A stretch of DNA of 64,000 bases from Roseovarius nubinhibens ISM (GTDB lineage Bacteria; Pseudomonadota; Alphaproteobacteria; Rhodobacterales; Rhodobacteraceae), in the NCBI RefSeq assembly GCF_000152625.1, contig NZ_CH724156.1, forward strand, positions 1,903,778 through 1,967,777, read 5' to 3'. The notes under the pieces were generated by a model. That model was not told the DNA's origin, did not search any database, and saw nothing but the letters and a program-made list of their open reading frames with translations. Shown one piece after another: positions 16,276 through 26,000 of this stretch. Made by a program: the position numbers and the translations under genes. Position 1 is the stretch's first letter, and the number at the start of each line of letters is the position of its first letter.

Positions 16276-16875
16276 ATGGCATTCGAACTTCCCGATCTTC
16301 CCTACGCACATGACGCCCTCGCCTCCAAGGGCATGTCCGCAGAGACGCTGGAATATCACCACGACCTGCACCACAACGCCTATGTGACCAATGGCAACGC
16401 CGCCATCAAGGGCACCGAGTGGGAGGGCAAGAGCCTCGAAGAGATCATCAAAGGCACCTACGACCCCAAGGCCGTCGCCCAGAATGGCATCTTCAACAAC
16501 ATCAGCCAACTCTGGAACCACAACCAGTTCTGGGAGATGATGGGCCCCGGCGAGAGCAAAATGCCCAGCGAGCTTGAAAAAGCCCTGACCGACAGCTTTG
16601 GCTCGGTCGACGAGTTCAAGAAACAATTCTCCGCCGCCGGCGCCGGTCAGTTCGGCTCGGGCTGGGCCTGGCTCGTCAAGGACAGCGATGGCAGCCTCAA
16701 GGTCACCAAGACCGAAAACGGCGTCAACCCGCTCTGCTTCAACCAGACCGCGCTTCTGGGCTGCGACGTGTGGGAGCACAGCTACTACATCGACTTCCGC
16801 AACAAACGCCCCGCCTATCTCGAGAACTTCCTCGAGAAGCTGGTGAACTGGGAAAACGTCGCGAGCCGCATGTAA
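16276..16875 (+). CDS. sodB: Superoxide dismutase, iron type
   Basis: 199 residues. It converts superoxide to oxygen and peroxide. Metal ligands are visible in LEYHHDLHHNAYV, the Asp/His pair in CDVWEHSYYIDF and the His in NHNQFW. The Gln in GAGQFGSGW is in the position typical of iron enzymes. AAGGGA lies about 10 nt before the ATG at 16276; an in-frame ATG six codons upstream (16258) overlaps that ribosome binding site and was not chosen. There is no signal peptide, so the enzyme is cytoplasmic. A good intrinsic terminator follows. Confidence 0.96.
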   Translation: MAFELPDLPYAHDALASKGMSAETLEYHHDLHHNAYVTNGNAAIKGTEWEGKSLEEIIKGTYDPKAVAQNGIFNNISQLWNHNQFWEMMGPGESKMPSELEKALTDSFGSVDEFKKQFSAAGAGQFGSGWAWLVKDSDGSLKVTKTENGVNPLCFNQTALLGCDVWEHSYYIDFRNKRPAYLENFLEKLVNWENVASRM

Positions 16876-16918
16876 GCGCCGCGACCGCCGGGCGACCCAC
16901 CGCCCCGCACCAGATCAG

Positions 16919-16953
16919 CCGCCCGATGCCCCCTCGGCCTCGGGCGGTTTTTT
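16919..16953 (+). terminator. Intrinsic terminator of sodB
   Basis: CCGCCCGA pairs with TCGGGCGG around a 13-nt loop and is followed by six T residues. Confidence 0.88.
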
Positions 16954-17001
16954 CATGGGGTAGGGGGGGATATCGGGGCGGCCACACCCCCTCAAAACCC
17001 C

Positions 17002-17041
17002 CACTGTCGCTTTGCTGTCGTTTTACCGACGCAATACCGAC
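17002..17041 (+). repeat. Helically phased heptamer element, copy A
   Basis: Four heptamers start exactly 11 bp apart: CACTGTC (17002), TGCTGTC (17013), TACCGAC (17024) and TACCGAC (17035). The same 40-bp architecture occurs at four other places in this window. Copy A lies between the sodB terminator and the 3' end of the convergent LOG gene. Confidence 0.8.
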
Positions 17042-17060
17042 GTGGCATTTTCGGGAGGTT

Positions 17061-17624
17061 TCAACCCTTGAGCTCCGCCGCCAGCGGCCGCAGCGCCTCG
17101 GTCAGCGCGGCGATGTCTGGCACCGTCTGAAACAGATCGCGGACGCTCTCATGGGCAAAGCCCTCGGCCACCACATGATCGATCAACCCGAGCAGCGGCG
17201 TCCAGTAGCCGTCGGTGTTCACCACGAAAATCGGCCGCCCATGCAGCCCGATCTGCGCCCAGGTCAGCACCTCGAAAAACTCGTCGAGCGACCCCGCCCC
17301 ACCGGGCAGCAAGACGATCGCATGCGAGTTCGAAAACATCACCTTCTTGCGCTCATGCATCGTCTCGGTGATGACCAGCGCATTGAGGTCGCGCTTGCCC
17401 GCCTCGAGGTCCATAAGGTGTTGGGGGATAACGCCAAAATTATTACCGCCCGCCTGCTGATTGGCCCGCGCGACAAGCCCCATGAGCCCGATATCCCCGG
17501 CCCCGTAGACCAACCGCCAGCCCTCAGCCGCAAGCGTCCGGCCCAGCGTTTCTGCGGCCTCCGCATAGGCCGGGTTTCCCCCGGTTTTCGAGCCGCAAAA
17601 GACACAGACGGACAAAGGGGTCAT
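17061..17624 (-). CDS. LOG family protein (cytokinin riboside 5'-monophosphate phosphoribohydrolase-like)
   Basis: 187 residues from the ATG at 17624; the frame is open further upstream but homologues start at SVCVFCGS. The Rossmann-fold nucleotide site is visible as GAGDIGLMGLVA, and the family signature as LLPGGAGSLDEFFEVLTW. Some members release the base from cytokinin nucleotides, while bacterial ones often act on AMP or have other roles. It is convergent with sodB and divergent from the LysM gene. No lysine-decarboxylase activity is implied, despite older annotations of this family. Confidence 0.92.
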   Translation of the reverse strand: MTPLSVCVFCGSKTGGNPAYAEAAETLGRTLAAEGWRLVYGAGDIGLMGLVARANQQAGGNNFGVIPQHLMDLEAGKRDLNALVITETMHERKKVMFSNSHAIVLLPGGAGSLDEFFEVLTWAQIGLHGRPIFVVNTDGYWTPLLGLIDHVVAEGFAHESVRDLFQTVPDIAALTEALRPLAAELKG

Positions 17625-17728
17625 ACCGGGGGCCTCGCTTGGATAAACTGTTGTTTTGACCCGTGATAGCGCCGTTGCTATGCTCCGGCAACTGCGCAGG
17701 ACAAGCGCGGGACGACGGAAGGGTCGAG

Positions 17729-18907
17729 ATGAAAAAGACACTGGGGATGGGAGACAGCCCGGCCATGATGGCTCTGGGCGGTCTGGTGGCGGCAGGCTTG
17801 GTGGCCGTGCTGCTCTTTCTGGCCGGGGTGATCCCCGATCGCTGGGCAGTGACGGACGCCCCGCCGACACCGGTTCAGACCGTCGCCCAGCCGGTCGAAA
17901 CCTCGCCCGCCGAACAGGCGCCGCAATTGCCGCCCGCCCCGGAAATCAGCCTCTTCCGCCTCGATCCCGACGGCAGCGCCGTGGTGGCGGGCAAGGGCAC
18001 GCTGGGCTGGCAGGTGATCATCACGCTCGAGGGCGAAGACCTGCATCAGGCGACCCTCGACGGCAAGGGCCAATTCGCTGAATTCGTGACGATTTCTGCC
18101 CATGATCAGCCGCGCATCCTGTCGCTCAAGATGACCCAAGGCGCCGACGGCCCGATGATCCGCGCCCCGCAAGAGGTGATCATCGCGCCGAGCATGACCG
18201 TGACCTCCGCCCCGCTCGAGACGCCGGAAACCCCGTCGATCGCCGCGCTCGATCTGCCCGAGGTCACCCTCCCTGAAACGCTGCCCGACACCGACACTGG
18301 CAGCCCCCAGACAGCGGCCCCGGCAGAGCCTGAGACGGCCCAGCCCGAAGCGACAGAGCCCGCGCCCCAGACCGTGCTCATGGCCGATGCCGAGGGGGTC
18401 AGCGTCCTGCAAGGCGGCGATCCCGCCCCCGAGGTGCAAAGCCGCGTCGCGCTCGATGCGATCACCTATGACGACACCGGCGATGTGGCACTTTCGGGCC
18501 GCGCGGCGGGCGATGGCTTCGTGCGGGTCTATCTCGACAATCAGCCCATCACCACCTCGCGGATCACCGAGGCCGGCCGCTGGCGCAGCGCGCTGCCGCA
18601 GGTCGACACCGGGCTCTATACGCTGCGCGTCGACGAGGTGAACGCCGATGGCACCGTCACCTCGCGGGTCGAAACCCCGTTCCGCCGCGAAGATGACGAG
18701 GTGCTCGCCGCCCGCGAGGCGCTGGCCGCCGATCCCACCGCCCGCGCCCGCATCGTCACCGTGCAACCCGGGGCGAGCCTCTGGGCCATCTCGCGCGAAA
18801 CCTATGGCGAGGGCATCCTCTATGTCCGCGTCTTCGAAGCCAATCGCGACCGCATCCGCAACCCTGATCTGATCTACCCCGGTCAGGTCTTTTCCCTGCC
18901 AGAATAA
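17729..18907 (+). CDS. LysM domain membrane-anchored protein
   Basis: 392 residues. An N-terminal membrane anchor (LGGLVAAGLVAVLLFLAGV) is followed by a Pro/Thr/Glu/Ala-rich linker interrupted by two Ig-like segments, such as DAITYDDTGDVALSGRA and YLDNQPITTSRI. A C-terminal LysM domain (about 340-392) reads VTVQPGASLWAISRETYG and ends RNPDLIYPGQVFSLPE. It should sit in the periplasm and bind peptidoglycan. The start at 17729 has GGAAGGGTCGAG upstream. This matches a common Rhodobacteraceae LysM protein of unknown precise role. Confidence 0.9.
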   Translation: MKKTLGMGDSPAMMALGGLVAAGLVAVLLFLAGVIPDRWAVTDAPPTPVQTVAQPVETSPAEQAPQLPPAPEISLFRLDPDGSAVVAGKGTLGWQVIITLEGEDLHQATLDGKGQFAEFVTISAHDQPRILSLKMTQGADGPMIRAPQEVIIAPSMTVTSAPLETPETPSIAALDLPEVTLPETLPDTDTGSPQTAAPAEPETAQPEATEPAPQTVLMADAEGVSVLQGGDPAPEVQSRVALDAITYDDTGDVALSGRAAGDGFVRVYLDNQPITTSRITEAGRWRSALPQVDTGLYTLRVDEVNADGTVTSRVETPFRREDDEVLAAREALAADPTARARIVTVQPGASLWAISRETYGEGILYVRVFEANRDRIRNPDLIYPGQVFSLPE

Positions 18908-19032
18908 CCCTTTGCCGCCACGCCTCGCGCCGAGCACAGCCCATGTGCGGGGCGCAGACCGGCTTTCTCGCCCGGACTTCTGGAAAACCGGCAGGGGCCG
19001 GGTTAGGTGTGGGGCAATGAAAGGTCCCGCCC

Positions 19033-20847
19033 ATGCCGCCCTCTGATCCCACGCAACCCACCACGCCAATGCCCGCCGATGGCTGGGGGGTGATCCGCCG
19101 CGTCGCGCCCTATCTCTGGCCCGAGGGCGAGGCCTGGGTCAAACGCCGGGTGATCGTCGCCCTGCTGCTCTTGCTGGTGGCCAAGCTCATCGCCGTCGCC
19201 ACGCCGCCGCTCTACAAGGCCGCCGTCGACAGCCTCGCGGGCGACGCGCCGAACGAGACCTGGCTGCTCGCCATCGGGGCCATCGGGCTCACCATCGCCT
19301 ATGGCATGGCGCGGCTGATGACCGTGGGCTTTCAGCAATTGCGCGATGCGGTCTTTGCCCGCGTGGCCCAGCGCGCCCTGCGCAAGCTGGCGCTCGAGAC
19401 CTTCACCCATATCCACCGCATGTCGATGCGCTATCACATCACCCGCAAGACCGGCGGGCTGAGCCGGATCATCGAACGCGGGGTCAAGGGCGTCGATTTC
19501 CTGCTGCGGTTCCTGATCTTCTCGATCGGGCCGCTGATCCTCGAACTGACGCTGGTGGCGCTGGTGCTCTGGGCGGTGTTCGACGTCTGGTATCTGGTGG
19601 TGGTGGTCGGGGTCATCGCCGCCTATGTCACCTTCACCTTCAAGGTCACCGAATGGCGCGTGAAACTGCGCCGCCAGATGAATGACCAAGACACCGATGC
19701 CAACCAAAAGGCCATCGACAGCCTGCTCAATTTCGAGACGGTCAAATATTTCGGCGCCGAAGGCCGCGAGGCCGCGCGCTATGACAAATCCATGGAAGGC
19801 TATGAGGCGGCAGCCCTCAAAACCGCCTATTCCTTGGCCATTCTCAACTTTGGTCAGAGTTTCCTGATCACCGGTGGGCTGGTCATCGTGATGGTCATGG
19901 CGGCGATGGGCGTACAGTCCGGCGATCTCACCGTGGGCGATTTCGTCATGGTCAACGCCTATATGATCCAGATCACCATGCCTCTGAATTTCCTCGGCAC
20001 GGTCTACCGCGAAATCCGGCAGGCGCTGGTCGATATGGGCGAGATGTTCGGCCTGCTCGATCAGGCCCCCGATGTGACCGACCGCCCCGGGGCCAAGCCG
20101 CTGGCGGTGAGCGAAGGCGCGCTGCGGTTTGAAAATGTGCGCTTTGGCTACGAGGCCGAGAGACCCATTCTCAAGGGCATCAGCTTTGACGTGCCGGCTG
20201 GGCAAACCGTGGCGGTGGTCGGCTCTTCGGGCTCGGGGAAATCGACCATCGGGCGGCTGCTCTTTCGCTTCTACGATGTGCAGGGCGGGGCGATACGCAT
20301 CGACGGGCAGGATCTGCGCGACGTGACCCAGCAGAGCCTGCATGAGGCCATCGGCGTCGTGCCGCAGGACACCGTGCTCTTCAATGACACGATCCGCTAC
20401 AACATCGCCTATGGCCGCGCCGGGGCCACCGAGGAGGAGATCATCGAGGCCGCCCGCGCCGCCCAGATCCATGACTTTATCCTGACCCTGCCCGATGGCT
20501 ATGACACCGCCGTCGGCGAACGCGGGCTCAAGCTCTCGGGCGGCGAGAAACAGCGCGTCGGCATCGCCCGCACCCTGCTCAAGAACCCGCCGGTGCTGCT
20601 TCTGGACGAGGCGACGAGCGCGCTCGACAGTGAGACAGAGCGCGGCATTCAGGCGGCGCTGGCCCGCGCCACTCAGGGACGCACGGCGATCACCATCGCG
20701 CACCGCCTCTCGACCATCGCCGATGCCGATCTCATCATCGTGCTCGAGGCGGGCGAGATCGTCGAAAGCGGCTCGCATGATGCGCTCTTGGCGCAGGACG
20801 GGCGCTATGCCGCGCTCTGGCGCACGCAACAGGCGGAACGCGTTTAG
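19033..20847 (+). CDS. ABC exporter, Atm1/HMT1-type half transporter
   Basis: 604 residues with a fused six-helix membrane domain and ATPase. The ATPase shows Walker A GSSGSGKST, signature LSGGEKQR, Walker B LLLDEATSALD and the switch His in IAHRLST. The membrane part contains MNDQDTDANQKAIDSLLNFETVKYF and YRKT-like segments characteristic of the Atm1/ABCB7/HMT1 group, which exports glutathione-linked compounds for iron-sulfur or metal homeostasis. Nothing in the context narrows the substrate. It stands alone, with about 125 bp separating it from the LysM gene. Confidence 0.93.
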   Translation: MPPSDPTQPTTPMPADGWGVIRRVAPYLWPEGEAWVKRRVIVALLLLLVAKLIAVATPPLYKAAVDSLAGDAPNETWLLAIGAIGLTIAYGMARLMTVGFQQLRDAVFARVAQRALRKLALETFTHIHRMSMRYHITRKTGGLSRIIERGVKGVDFLLRFLIFSIGPLILELTLVALVLWAVFDVWYLVVVVGVIAAYVTFTFKVTEWRVKLRRQMNDQDTDANQKAIDSLLNFETVKYFGAEGREAARYDKSMEGYEAAALKTAYSLAILNFGQSFLITGGLVIVMVMAAMGVQSGDLTVGDFVMVNAYMIQITMPLNFLGTVYREIRQALVDMGEMFGLLDQAPDVTDRPGAKPLAVSEGALRFENVRFGYEAERPILKGISFDVPAGQTVAVVGSSGSGKSTIGRLLFRFYDVQGGAIRIDGQDLRDVTQQSLHEAIGVVPQDTVLFNDTIRYNIAYGRAGATEEEIIEAARAAQIHDFILTLPDGYDTAVGERGLKLSGGEKQRVGIARTLLKNPPVLLLDEATSALDSETERGIQAALARATQGRTAITIAHRLSTIADADLIIVLEAGEIVESGSHDALLAQDGRYAALWRTQQAERV

Positions 20848-20941
20848 CGCATAGCGCCGATGGGCTGATGATGGGCCGGGTTTCCGAAACTCGCCCATCG
20901 GCGGTCATCTTCTGTCCATCTTTGCCCCGCATACCGCGCGC

Positions 20942-22555
20942 ATGATCGACACGTTGCATTCTGCCCTGCCGCGCGCCCTGCGTCTGACCCTGCTGTTCGC
21001 GGCAGAGCTGGTGCTCGTCATGCTCGCGTTTCAGCTCTTTGCCTCCTTGGAATGCCGCGCCACCTCGGTCGAGGGCGCCTGCCGCGCGCTGCGCGGCGTC
21101 GGGCTGCGCGGTGTGTCGCTCCTGGTGCTGCTGGCGGTCTATTTCTGGGCGGTGCGGGCGGCCTGGCAGGCGTTCCTCCGGCTGGCCGCGGCGCGCAATG
21201 GCGGCACCCGCTGGGTGGCGCTGCATGTCGCGGGGCTCATGCTCATCATCCTGCCCATGGCGCTTGTGCCCGATCACGCGCTCAACCCGCTCTTTCACCG
21301 CATCCTGCCGCTGATGGTGCTGGGCGGCGGCATGGCGGCGGTGGGCGGTCTCTTCTGGCTGGCAGGGCCCCGTGACTGGCAGCAATGGCTGCGGCCCCGG
21401 CTGGTGCCGGTTCTGGCGCTCGTCCTCCTCGCCGCCCTCCTGCCAAATCTGGCCGAGGCCATCGGCCCGATCTGGTATTGGGAGACCCTGACCCAGATCA
21501 CCTTTGCCGGGGTCGCCCTGATGCTCGCGCTGGTGGCCGATGTGCCGGTGGTCGACCCGGCGGCGCAGATCATCGGCACCAATGGCTTTCTGGTCGCAGT
21601 CGCCGATAGCTGTTCTGGCGTCGAAGGCTTTGTTCTGGTGAGCGCCTTTCTCGCGCTCTACGCCGTGCTCTTTCGCGACCGGCTGCGGCTCACGCGGTTC
21701 TGGCTCTGCGTCTGGCCCGTGGCGCTCTTGCTGAGCTGGCTCTTCAACGTCATCCGCATCACCGTGCTGATCATGATCGGGGCCTATGCCTCGCCCGACC
21801 TCGCGGTGAACGGCTTCCACAGCTTCGCGGGCTGGCTCTTCTTCATGCTGCTCGCCATGGCGGTGCTTTTGGTGGTCGACCGCATCGCAGGGCTGCGCCG
21901 CGTCCCCGGCCGCGACGCCCCGGCGATCCCGCTGGCCGAAGATGCGCTGGCCGCGCGCATTCTGCCCTTTGTCCTTTTCATGGTGGCGGGCGTGCTGGCC
22001 CAGAGCTTTTGGGCCGATCCGATCCTCGCCTACCCGTGGCAGGCGCTGATCATGGCGCTGTCGCTTTGGTGCTTTCGCGTGCCCCTGCGCGCCTACCTCT
22101 GCCGCCCCTCGGCGCTGGCCTTGGGGGCCGGGGTTTTGGTGGGTCTTCTATGGGTCAAATCCGCACCGTCGTCTTACAGCCCAAATACCGACGCGTTACA
22201 GACCCTGTCTCAGGCCGGTCTCCTCCTCTGGATCGCGGCGCGCTGTCTCGGCACCACGCTGCTCGTCCCGGTGATCGAAGAGCTCTTCTTTCGCAGCTAT
22301 CTTCAGGCCCGCCTGACCCAAGGACTGACCGGCCCGCTGGGCCGCCCATTTGCTGTTTTACTGGCGATTGCCGTCTCCGTCGGCTGCTTTGCCCTGCTGC
22401 ATGATCGCTGGATCATGGCCGCCGTGGCCGGCGTCATCTTTGCCGCGCTCTATCACCGTCGTGGGCGTCTCGCGGACGCCGTCGCGGCCCATATGGTGGC
22501 CAATCTGATCATCGCCATCGCCGCCGCCTCGACCGGCGACTGGGCCCTGATCTAG
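20942..22555 (+). CDS. xrtE: Exosortase E / CPBP protease fusion (VPEID-CTERM system)
   Basis: 537 residues, many membrane helices. The N-terminal exosortase half has its Cys-Arg-His triad: Cys224 in ADSCSGVEGF, Arg272 in NVIRITVL and His293 in NGFHSFAGW. The C-terminal half is a CPBP-type (CAAX-like) intramembrane protease with IEELFFRSYLQ (Glu446-Glu447) and later His/Asn motifs (FALLHDRW, AHMVANLI). This fusion is the hallmark of exosortase E, which processes proteins with a VPEID-CTERM tail, and exactly such a protein is encoded convergently 70 bp away. A phased heptamer element lies within the coding sequence, in the linker joining the two halves (22164-22203). Confidence 0.95.
   Translation: MIDTLHSALPRALRLTLLFAAELVLVMLAFQLFASLECRATSVEGACRALRGVGLRGVSLLVLLAVYFWAVRAAWQAFLRLAAARNGGTRWVALHVAGLMLIILPMALVPDHALNPLFHRILPLMVLGGGMAAVGGLFWLAGPRDWQQWLRPRLVPVLALVLLAALLPNLAEAIGPIWYWETLTQITFAGVALMLALVADVPVVDPAAQIIGTNGFLVAVADSCSGVEGFVLVSAFLALYAVLFRDRLRLTRFWLCVWPVALLLSWLFNVIRITVLIMIGAYASPDLAVNGFHSFAGWLFFMLLAMAVLLVVDRIAGLRRVPGRDAPAIPLAEDALAARILPFVLFMVAGVLAQSFWADPILAYPWQALIMALSLWCFRVPLRAYLCRPSALALGAGVLVGLLWVKSAPSSYSPNTDALQTLSQAGLLLWIAARCLGTTLLVPVIEELFFRSYLQARLTQGLTGPLGRPFAVLLAIAVSVGCFALLHDRWIMAAVAGVIFAALYHRRGRLADAVAAHMVANLIIAIAAASTGDWALI
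22164..22203 (+). repeat. Helically phased heptamer element, copy E (inside xrtE)
   Basis: Heptamers CACCGTC (22164), TACAGCC (22175), TACCGAC (22186) and TACAGAC (22197) keep the exact 11-bp spacing of the other copies. It encodes the loop SAPSSYSPNTDALQTL between the exosortase and protease halves of XrtE. Confidence 0.7.
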
Positions 22556-22571
22556 GCGGCGCATATGAAAA

Positions 22572-22601
22572 GACCGGCGGACCCAAAAGGGCGCGCCGGT
22601 C
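22572..22601 (-). terminator. Terminator between convergent xrtE and VPEID genes
   Basis: GACCGGCG pairs with CGCCGGTC across 14 nt. On the minus strand it is followed by TTTT; on the plus strand by the weaker CTTGTTTCC. It probably ends the VPEID-CTERM gene and may also stop xrtE transcripts. Confidence 0.7.
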
Positions 22602-22625
22602 CTTGTTTCCTTGACCGATCCGGGC

Positions 22626-22877
22626 TTAACCGCGGCGGCGCTTGAGCTCCCAAGCCAGTGCCAGCATCGCCATCACAGCCGCCAGCGCCAGCAGGCCAGA
22701 GCTTGCATCGATTTCCGGCACCGAGCTCACATTGCCCGACCCGCCGGTCGACCCGTGACCCCAGCGTTCATAATACCAGTCCCAGAACCACCAGCCCCGA
22801 GATTGTGCCGAAGCCGCCCCGGCCGTGGTCAGCACGGCGAGCGTCGAAAGAAATGCCGTTTGAGTAATACGCAGCAT
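22626..22877 (-). CDS. VPEID-CTERM sorting domain protein (tiny exosortase substrate)
   Basis: 83 residues. A signal peptide (about 1-24, ending ASA) leads to a mature part that begins QSRGWWFWDWYYERWG and continues with a Gly/Ser stretch. The sorting signal is VPEID at 53-57, then a membrane helix (about 60-76) and a basic tail, KRRRG. Exosortase E should recognise VPEID and cut near it. After both cuts only about 28 residues would remain, unusually rich in Trp and Tyr. The ATG has a GGGGAGATATC ribosome binding site. It converges on xrtE, and nothing in the window tells what the small product does. Confidence 0.92.
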   Translation of the reverse strand: MLRITQTAFLSTLAVLTTAGAASAQSRGWWFWDWYYERWGHGSTGGSGNVSSVPEIDASSGLLALAAVMAMLALAWELKRRRG

Positions 22878-23080
22878 GATATCTCCCCAAGAAATGACCT
22901 GCAGATAGCTTAGCTAATGCCTTCGAAAAAAAGCAAAGTTTAACCACAGTTTTGCCAGATTTCACCAAAATCGGGAAACAGATTCCCCTTATTTCAAAGA
23001 CTGTTCTCGCTTCATGGTCAATTCTGGCCGCAGACCCCCTCAGAGCCATCCTGCCTCAGAGTCGCGTCGAATCACGGGCC

Positions 23081-26000
23081 CTATTCTGCCGCGTTGAGCG
23101 GTGTCTTGGCCGCGCTGACCAAAGGGGTCGGAGGCGTGCCAACCGTCACATTCTCCGACCACAGGATTTCCGGCGGCGGTGTCCGCCGCGCCGCCCGGTC
23201 GAGCGCCAGATCCCGCGCCGCCCGGCTCGCCCGGCCCAGTGAAAGTGCCGCCAGAAGCCGCGACAGCCAGATCAGATAGGTCGTCGCCCAGACCCTTAGC
23301 GCCAGCATCGACGGCGTGAAAATCAACGTCAGAACGGTCGCGATCCCAAGGCCAAAGACCACCGCCGTCGCCAGCTGTTTCCACCAGAGCGCCGTCGGGC
23401 TGTCGAAGGAATAGCCGCCATTGACGAAATCGAGGCTGAGCCCGAACATCATCGGCGTGAGCCCGGCCATGGTGGTGATCGTGGTGAGCAGCACTGGACG
23501 AATACGCGCCTCGGCGGTCCGGGTGATCGCCTCGATCCGGGGCATATAGCGCGAATATTCCTGATAGGTGTCGATCAGAACAATGTTGTTGTTCACCACG
23601 ATCCCCGCCAGCGCGACGATGCCGGTGCCGGTCATGATGATCGAAAATGGCTGGTTCATCACCATCATCCCGATCAGCACACCAGTTGTCGAGAGCACCA
23701 CCGCCAAGAGCACCAGAACGGCATTATAGACGCTGTTGAACTGCGCCAGCAGGATGATGAACATGAGGCCCAGCGCCCCCAGAAAGGCCTTTTGCAGGAA
23801 GGCGCCGCTCTCGGCCTGATCTTCCTGATCGCCGGTCCATTCATAGGCGATCCCAGCGGGCAGCACCCCGCTGTCGAGCCACTCGGTCAGATGGGCGATC
23901 CTCTCGTTGGCATTGATCGGAACCGTTGTTTCATTGCCCTTTTCATCGCGATCTATGCGGGTGAGCCCGGTCTCGACGGCGGCCTTGATGTCGAAAAACC
24001 GGGTCTGGTCAATCCGGTCGATCTGGGCGAGACCCTGCACGGGTTTGCGGGTGATGAAATTCGACAGCGGCACGAGGCCTTCGTTGGTGCGGACCTTGAG
24101 CGTGTCGAGGGTGGAGAGGACGCGGTCTTTTTCGGGGAGGCGGACGCGGATGTCGATTTCTTCGTCGCTGGTCTCGACCGGCATGGTGTCCAGAAGGATC
24201 CCGCGGGTGACGAGCTGAACCATGGCGCCGACGGTGGCGACATCGGCACCAAACCGGCCAGCCTTTTCGACGTCCACATCGATCTGCCAGTCGATAGAGG
24301 GCAGGGGCAGCGTGTCCTCGATGAGCGTAAGCCCCCGAGTTTCTTCGAATTTCTCGCGTGCGGTCTCGGTGAAATCGCGCAGGAGCTGCCAATTGTCGCC
24401 CTTGATCCGCAGGTGAACGGGCTTGGCGGAGGCGGGGCCGCGTTCGAGGGCGAGGATCTCGATCTTGATGCCGGGGATCTGCGAAAGGCGGGCTGTGAGC
24501 TCGTCGATCGTGCGGTCGCCATCGGCCTCAGGGTCGGAGATTTGTCGTGTGAAATCAAGGCCAAAGAGGCTGAACCAGGTCTCGCGGCGGGTCGGGCGGT
24601 CCTCCCAGGCGATGAGCTCGATCTGGACCTGGCCGATGGTGTCGCGGGGCGGTTGCGCGCCGCCGGTGTTGTTGTTGAGCCCGCCGTCGCCGGCAAAGGC
24701 GAAGGCGCTTTTGACATTGGGGTGTTCGAGCACGATCTCCTCGGCCTGACGCACGAGGCTATCTTGTTGTTCCAGCGAGAGATTTCCGCGCGCGCGCACA
24801 TAGACGATGGCGTTTTCCGGCTCGGATTCCACAAAGAATTCAACGCCGCGATTGTTGCCCATGTAGAAGATCAGCACCGAGCCGACGAGCACGAAAATCG
24901 CCGCAAAGGCCAAGAGCGGCGCGACCGGATTGGCGGCGATGAGGTGGATGAAACGGCCAAAAACGCTACGTCGGTGTTGCGTCGGTATCTCGTCGGCATC
25001 GCGACTGTGGCGATTTCGGACCATTCCAGCGGCCAATCGGCGGATCCGGGCAAAGCCCGCGCCGAGCCCGACAAAGAGCGCCACCACCGAGGCGAGCCCC
25101 AGAGCCGCCAGCGCCACCACCCCCAGCATGAGGACAAAGGCCCCGATGAGCGTCGGGATGACCGAGACCACAATCGCCCCCATATTCATCGCGCCAAAGA
25201 GCAGACCCACCAGCGCCATCAGCGCCGGGATCAGCGCCGCCGCAAGCATCAGCGCCGCAATCGCCACCGGGAAGAGCAGCAGATGCCAGAGCAGCCGGCC
25301 CTGGCTCAGCGTGTCGATGCGCATCGACAGCCAGCGCTCGATCCGGCCCGTCACCCCGCCGACCACCGGCAGGTAAACCAGCGCCACCAGCAGCGAGGCC
25401 GAGAGCACAAAGATCAGCGTGACCGGCAACATGCCCATGAACTGCCCCGGAATGCCGGGCCAGAAGAGCATCGGCAAAAAGGCACAGAGCGTCGTCGCGG
25501 TCGAGCTCACCACCGGCCAGAACATCCGCTTGGCCGCCTCGACATAGGCGTGCATCGGGCCGGAGCCCTCAGAGATCCGCTTGTCCGCATATTCGACCAC
25601 CACGATGGCCCCATCGACGAGCATCCCCACCGCGAGGATCAGCCCGAACATCACCATGTTGGAGACGGTCACGCCCATCACGGCGAGCAGCGCGAAACAC
25701 AACAGGAAGGAGGTCGGGATCGCAAACCCCACCAGAAGCGCCGGGCGGATGCCGAGGGCGGCGAGCATGACGATCATCACCAGCGCGATGGCGGTGAGCA
25801 CCGAGCCTTCGAGCTGTTTCACCATGGAGGCCACGGTGCGCGACTGATCGCCGGAGGTGCCGACAGAGACCGTGGCGCGCAGCTCGTCCGGCCAGGAGGC
25901 GCGGGCGGCGTCGACGGTTTCGCGGACCAGCGCGGCAGTGTCGATGATGTTGAAGCCTTTGCGTTTGACCACCTGCAGCGCGACGGTGGTCTCGCCATTG

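Noticed and set aside
16985-17060. A CRISPR array, because of the regularly spaced TACCGAC words
   Set aside because: Period is 11 bp with 4-bp spacers, four units only, and no cas genes; not a CRISPR structure.
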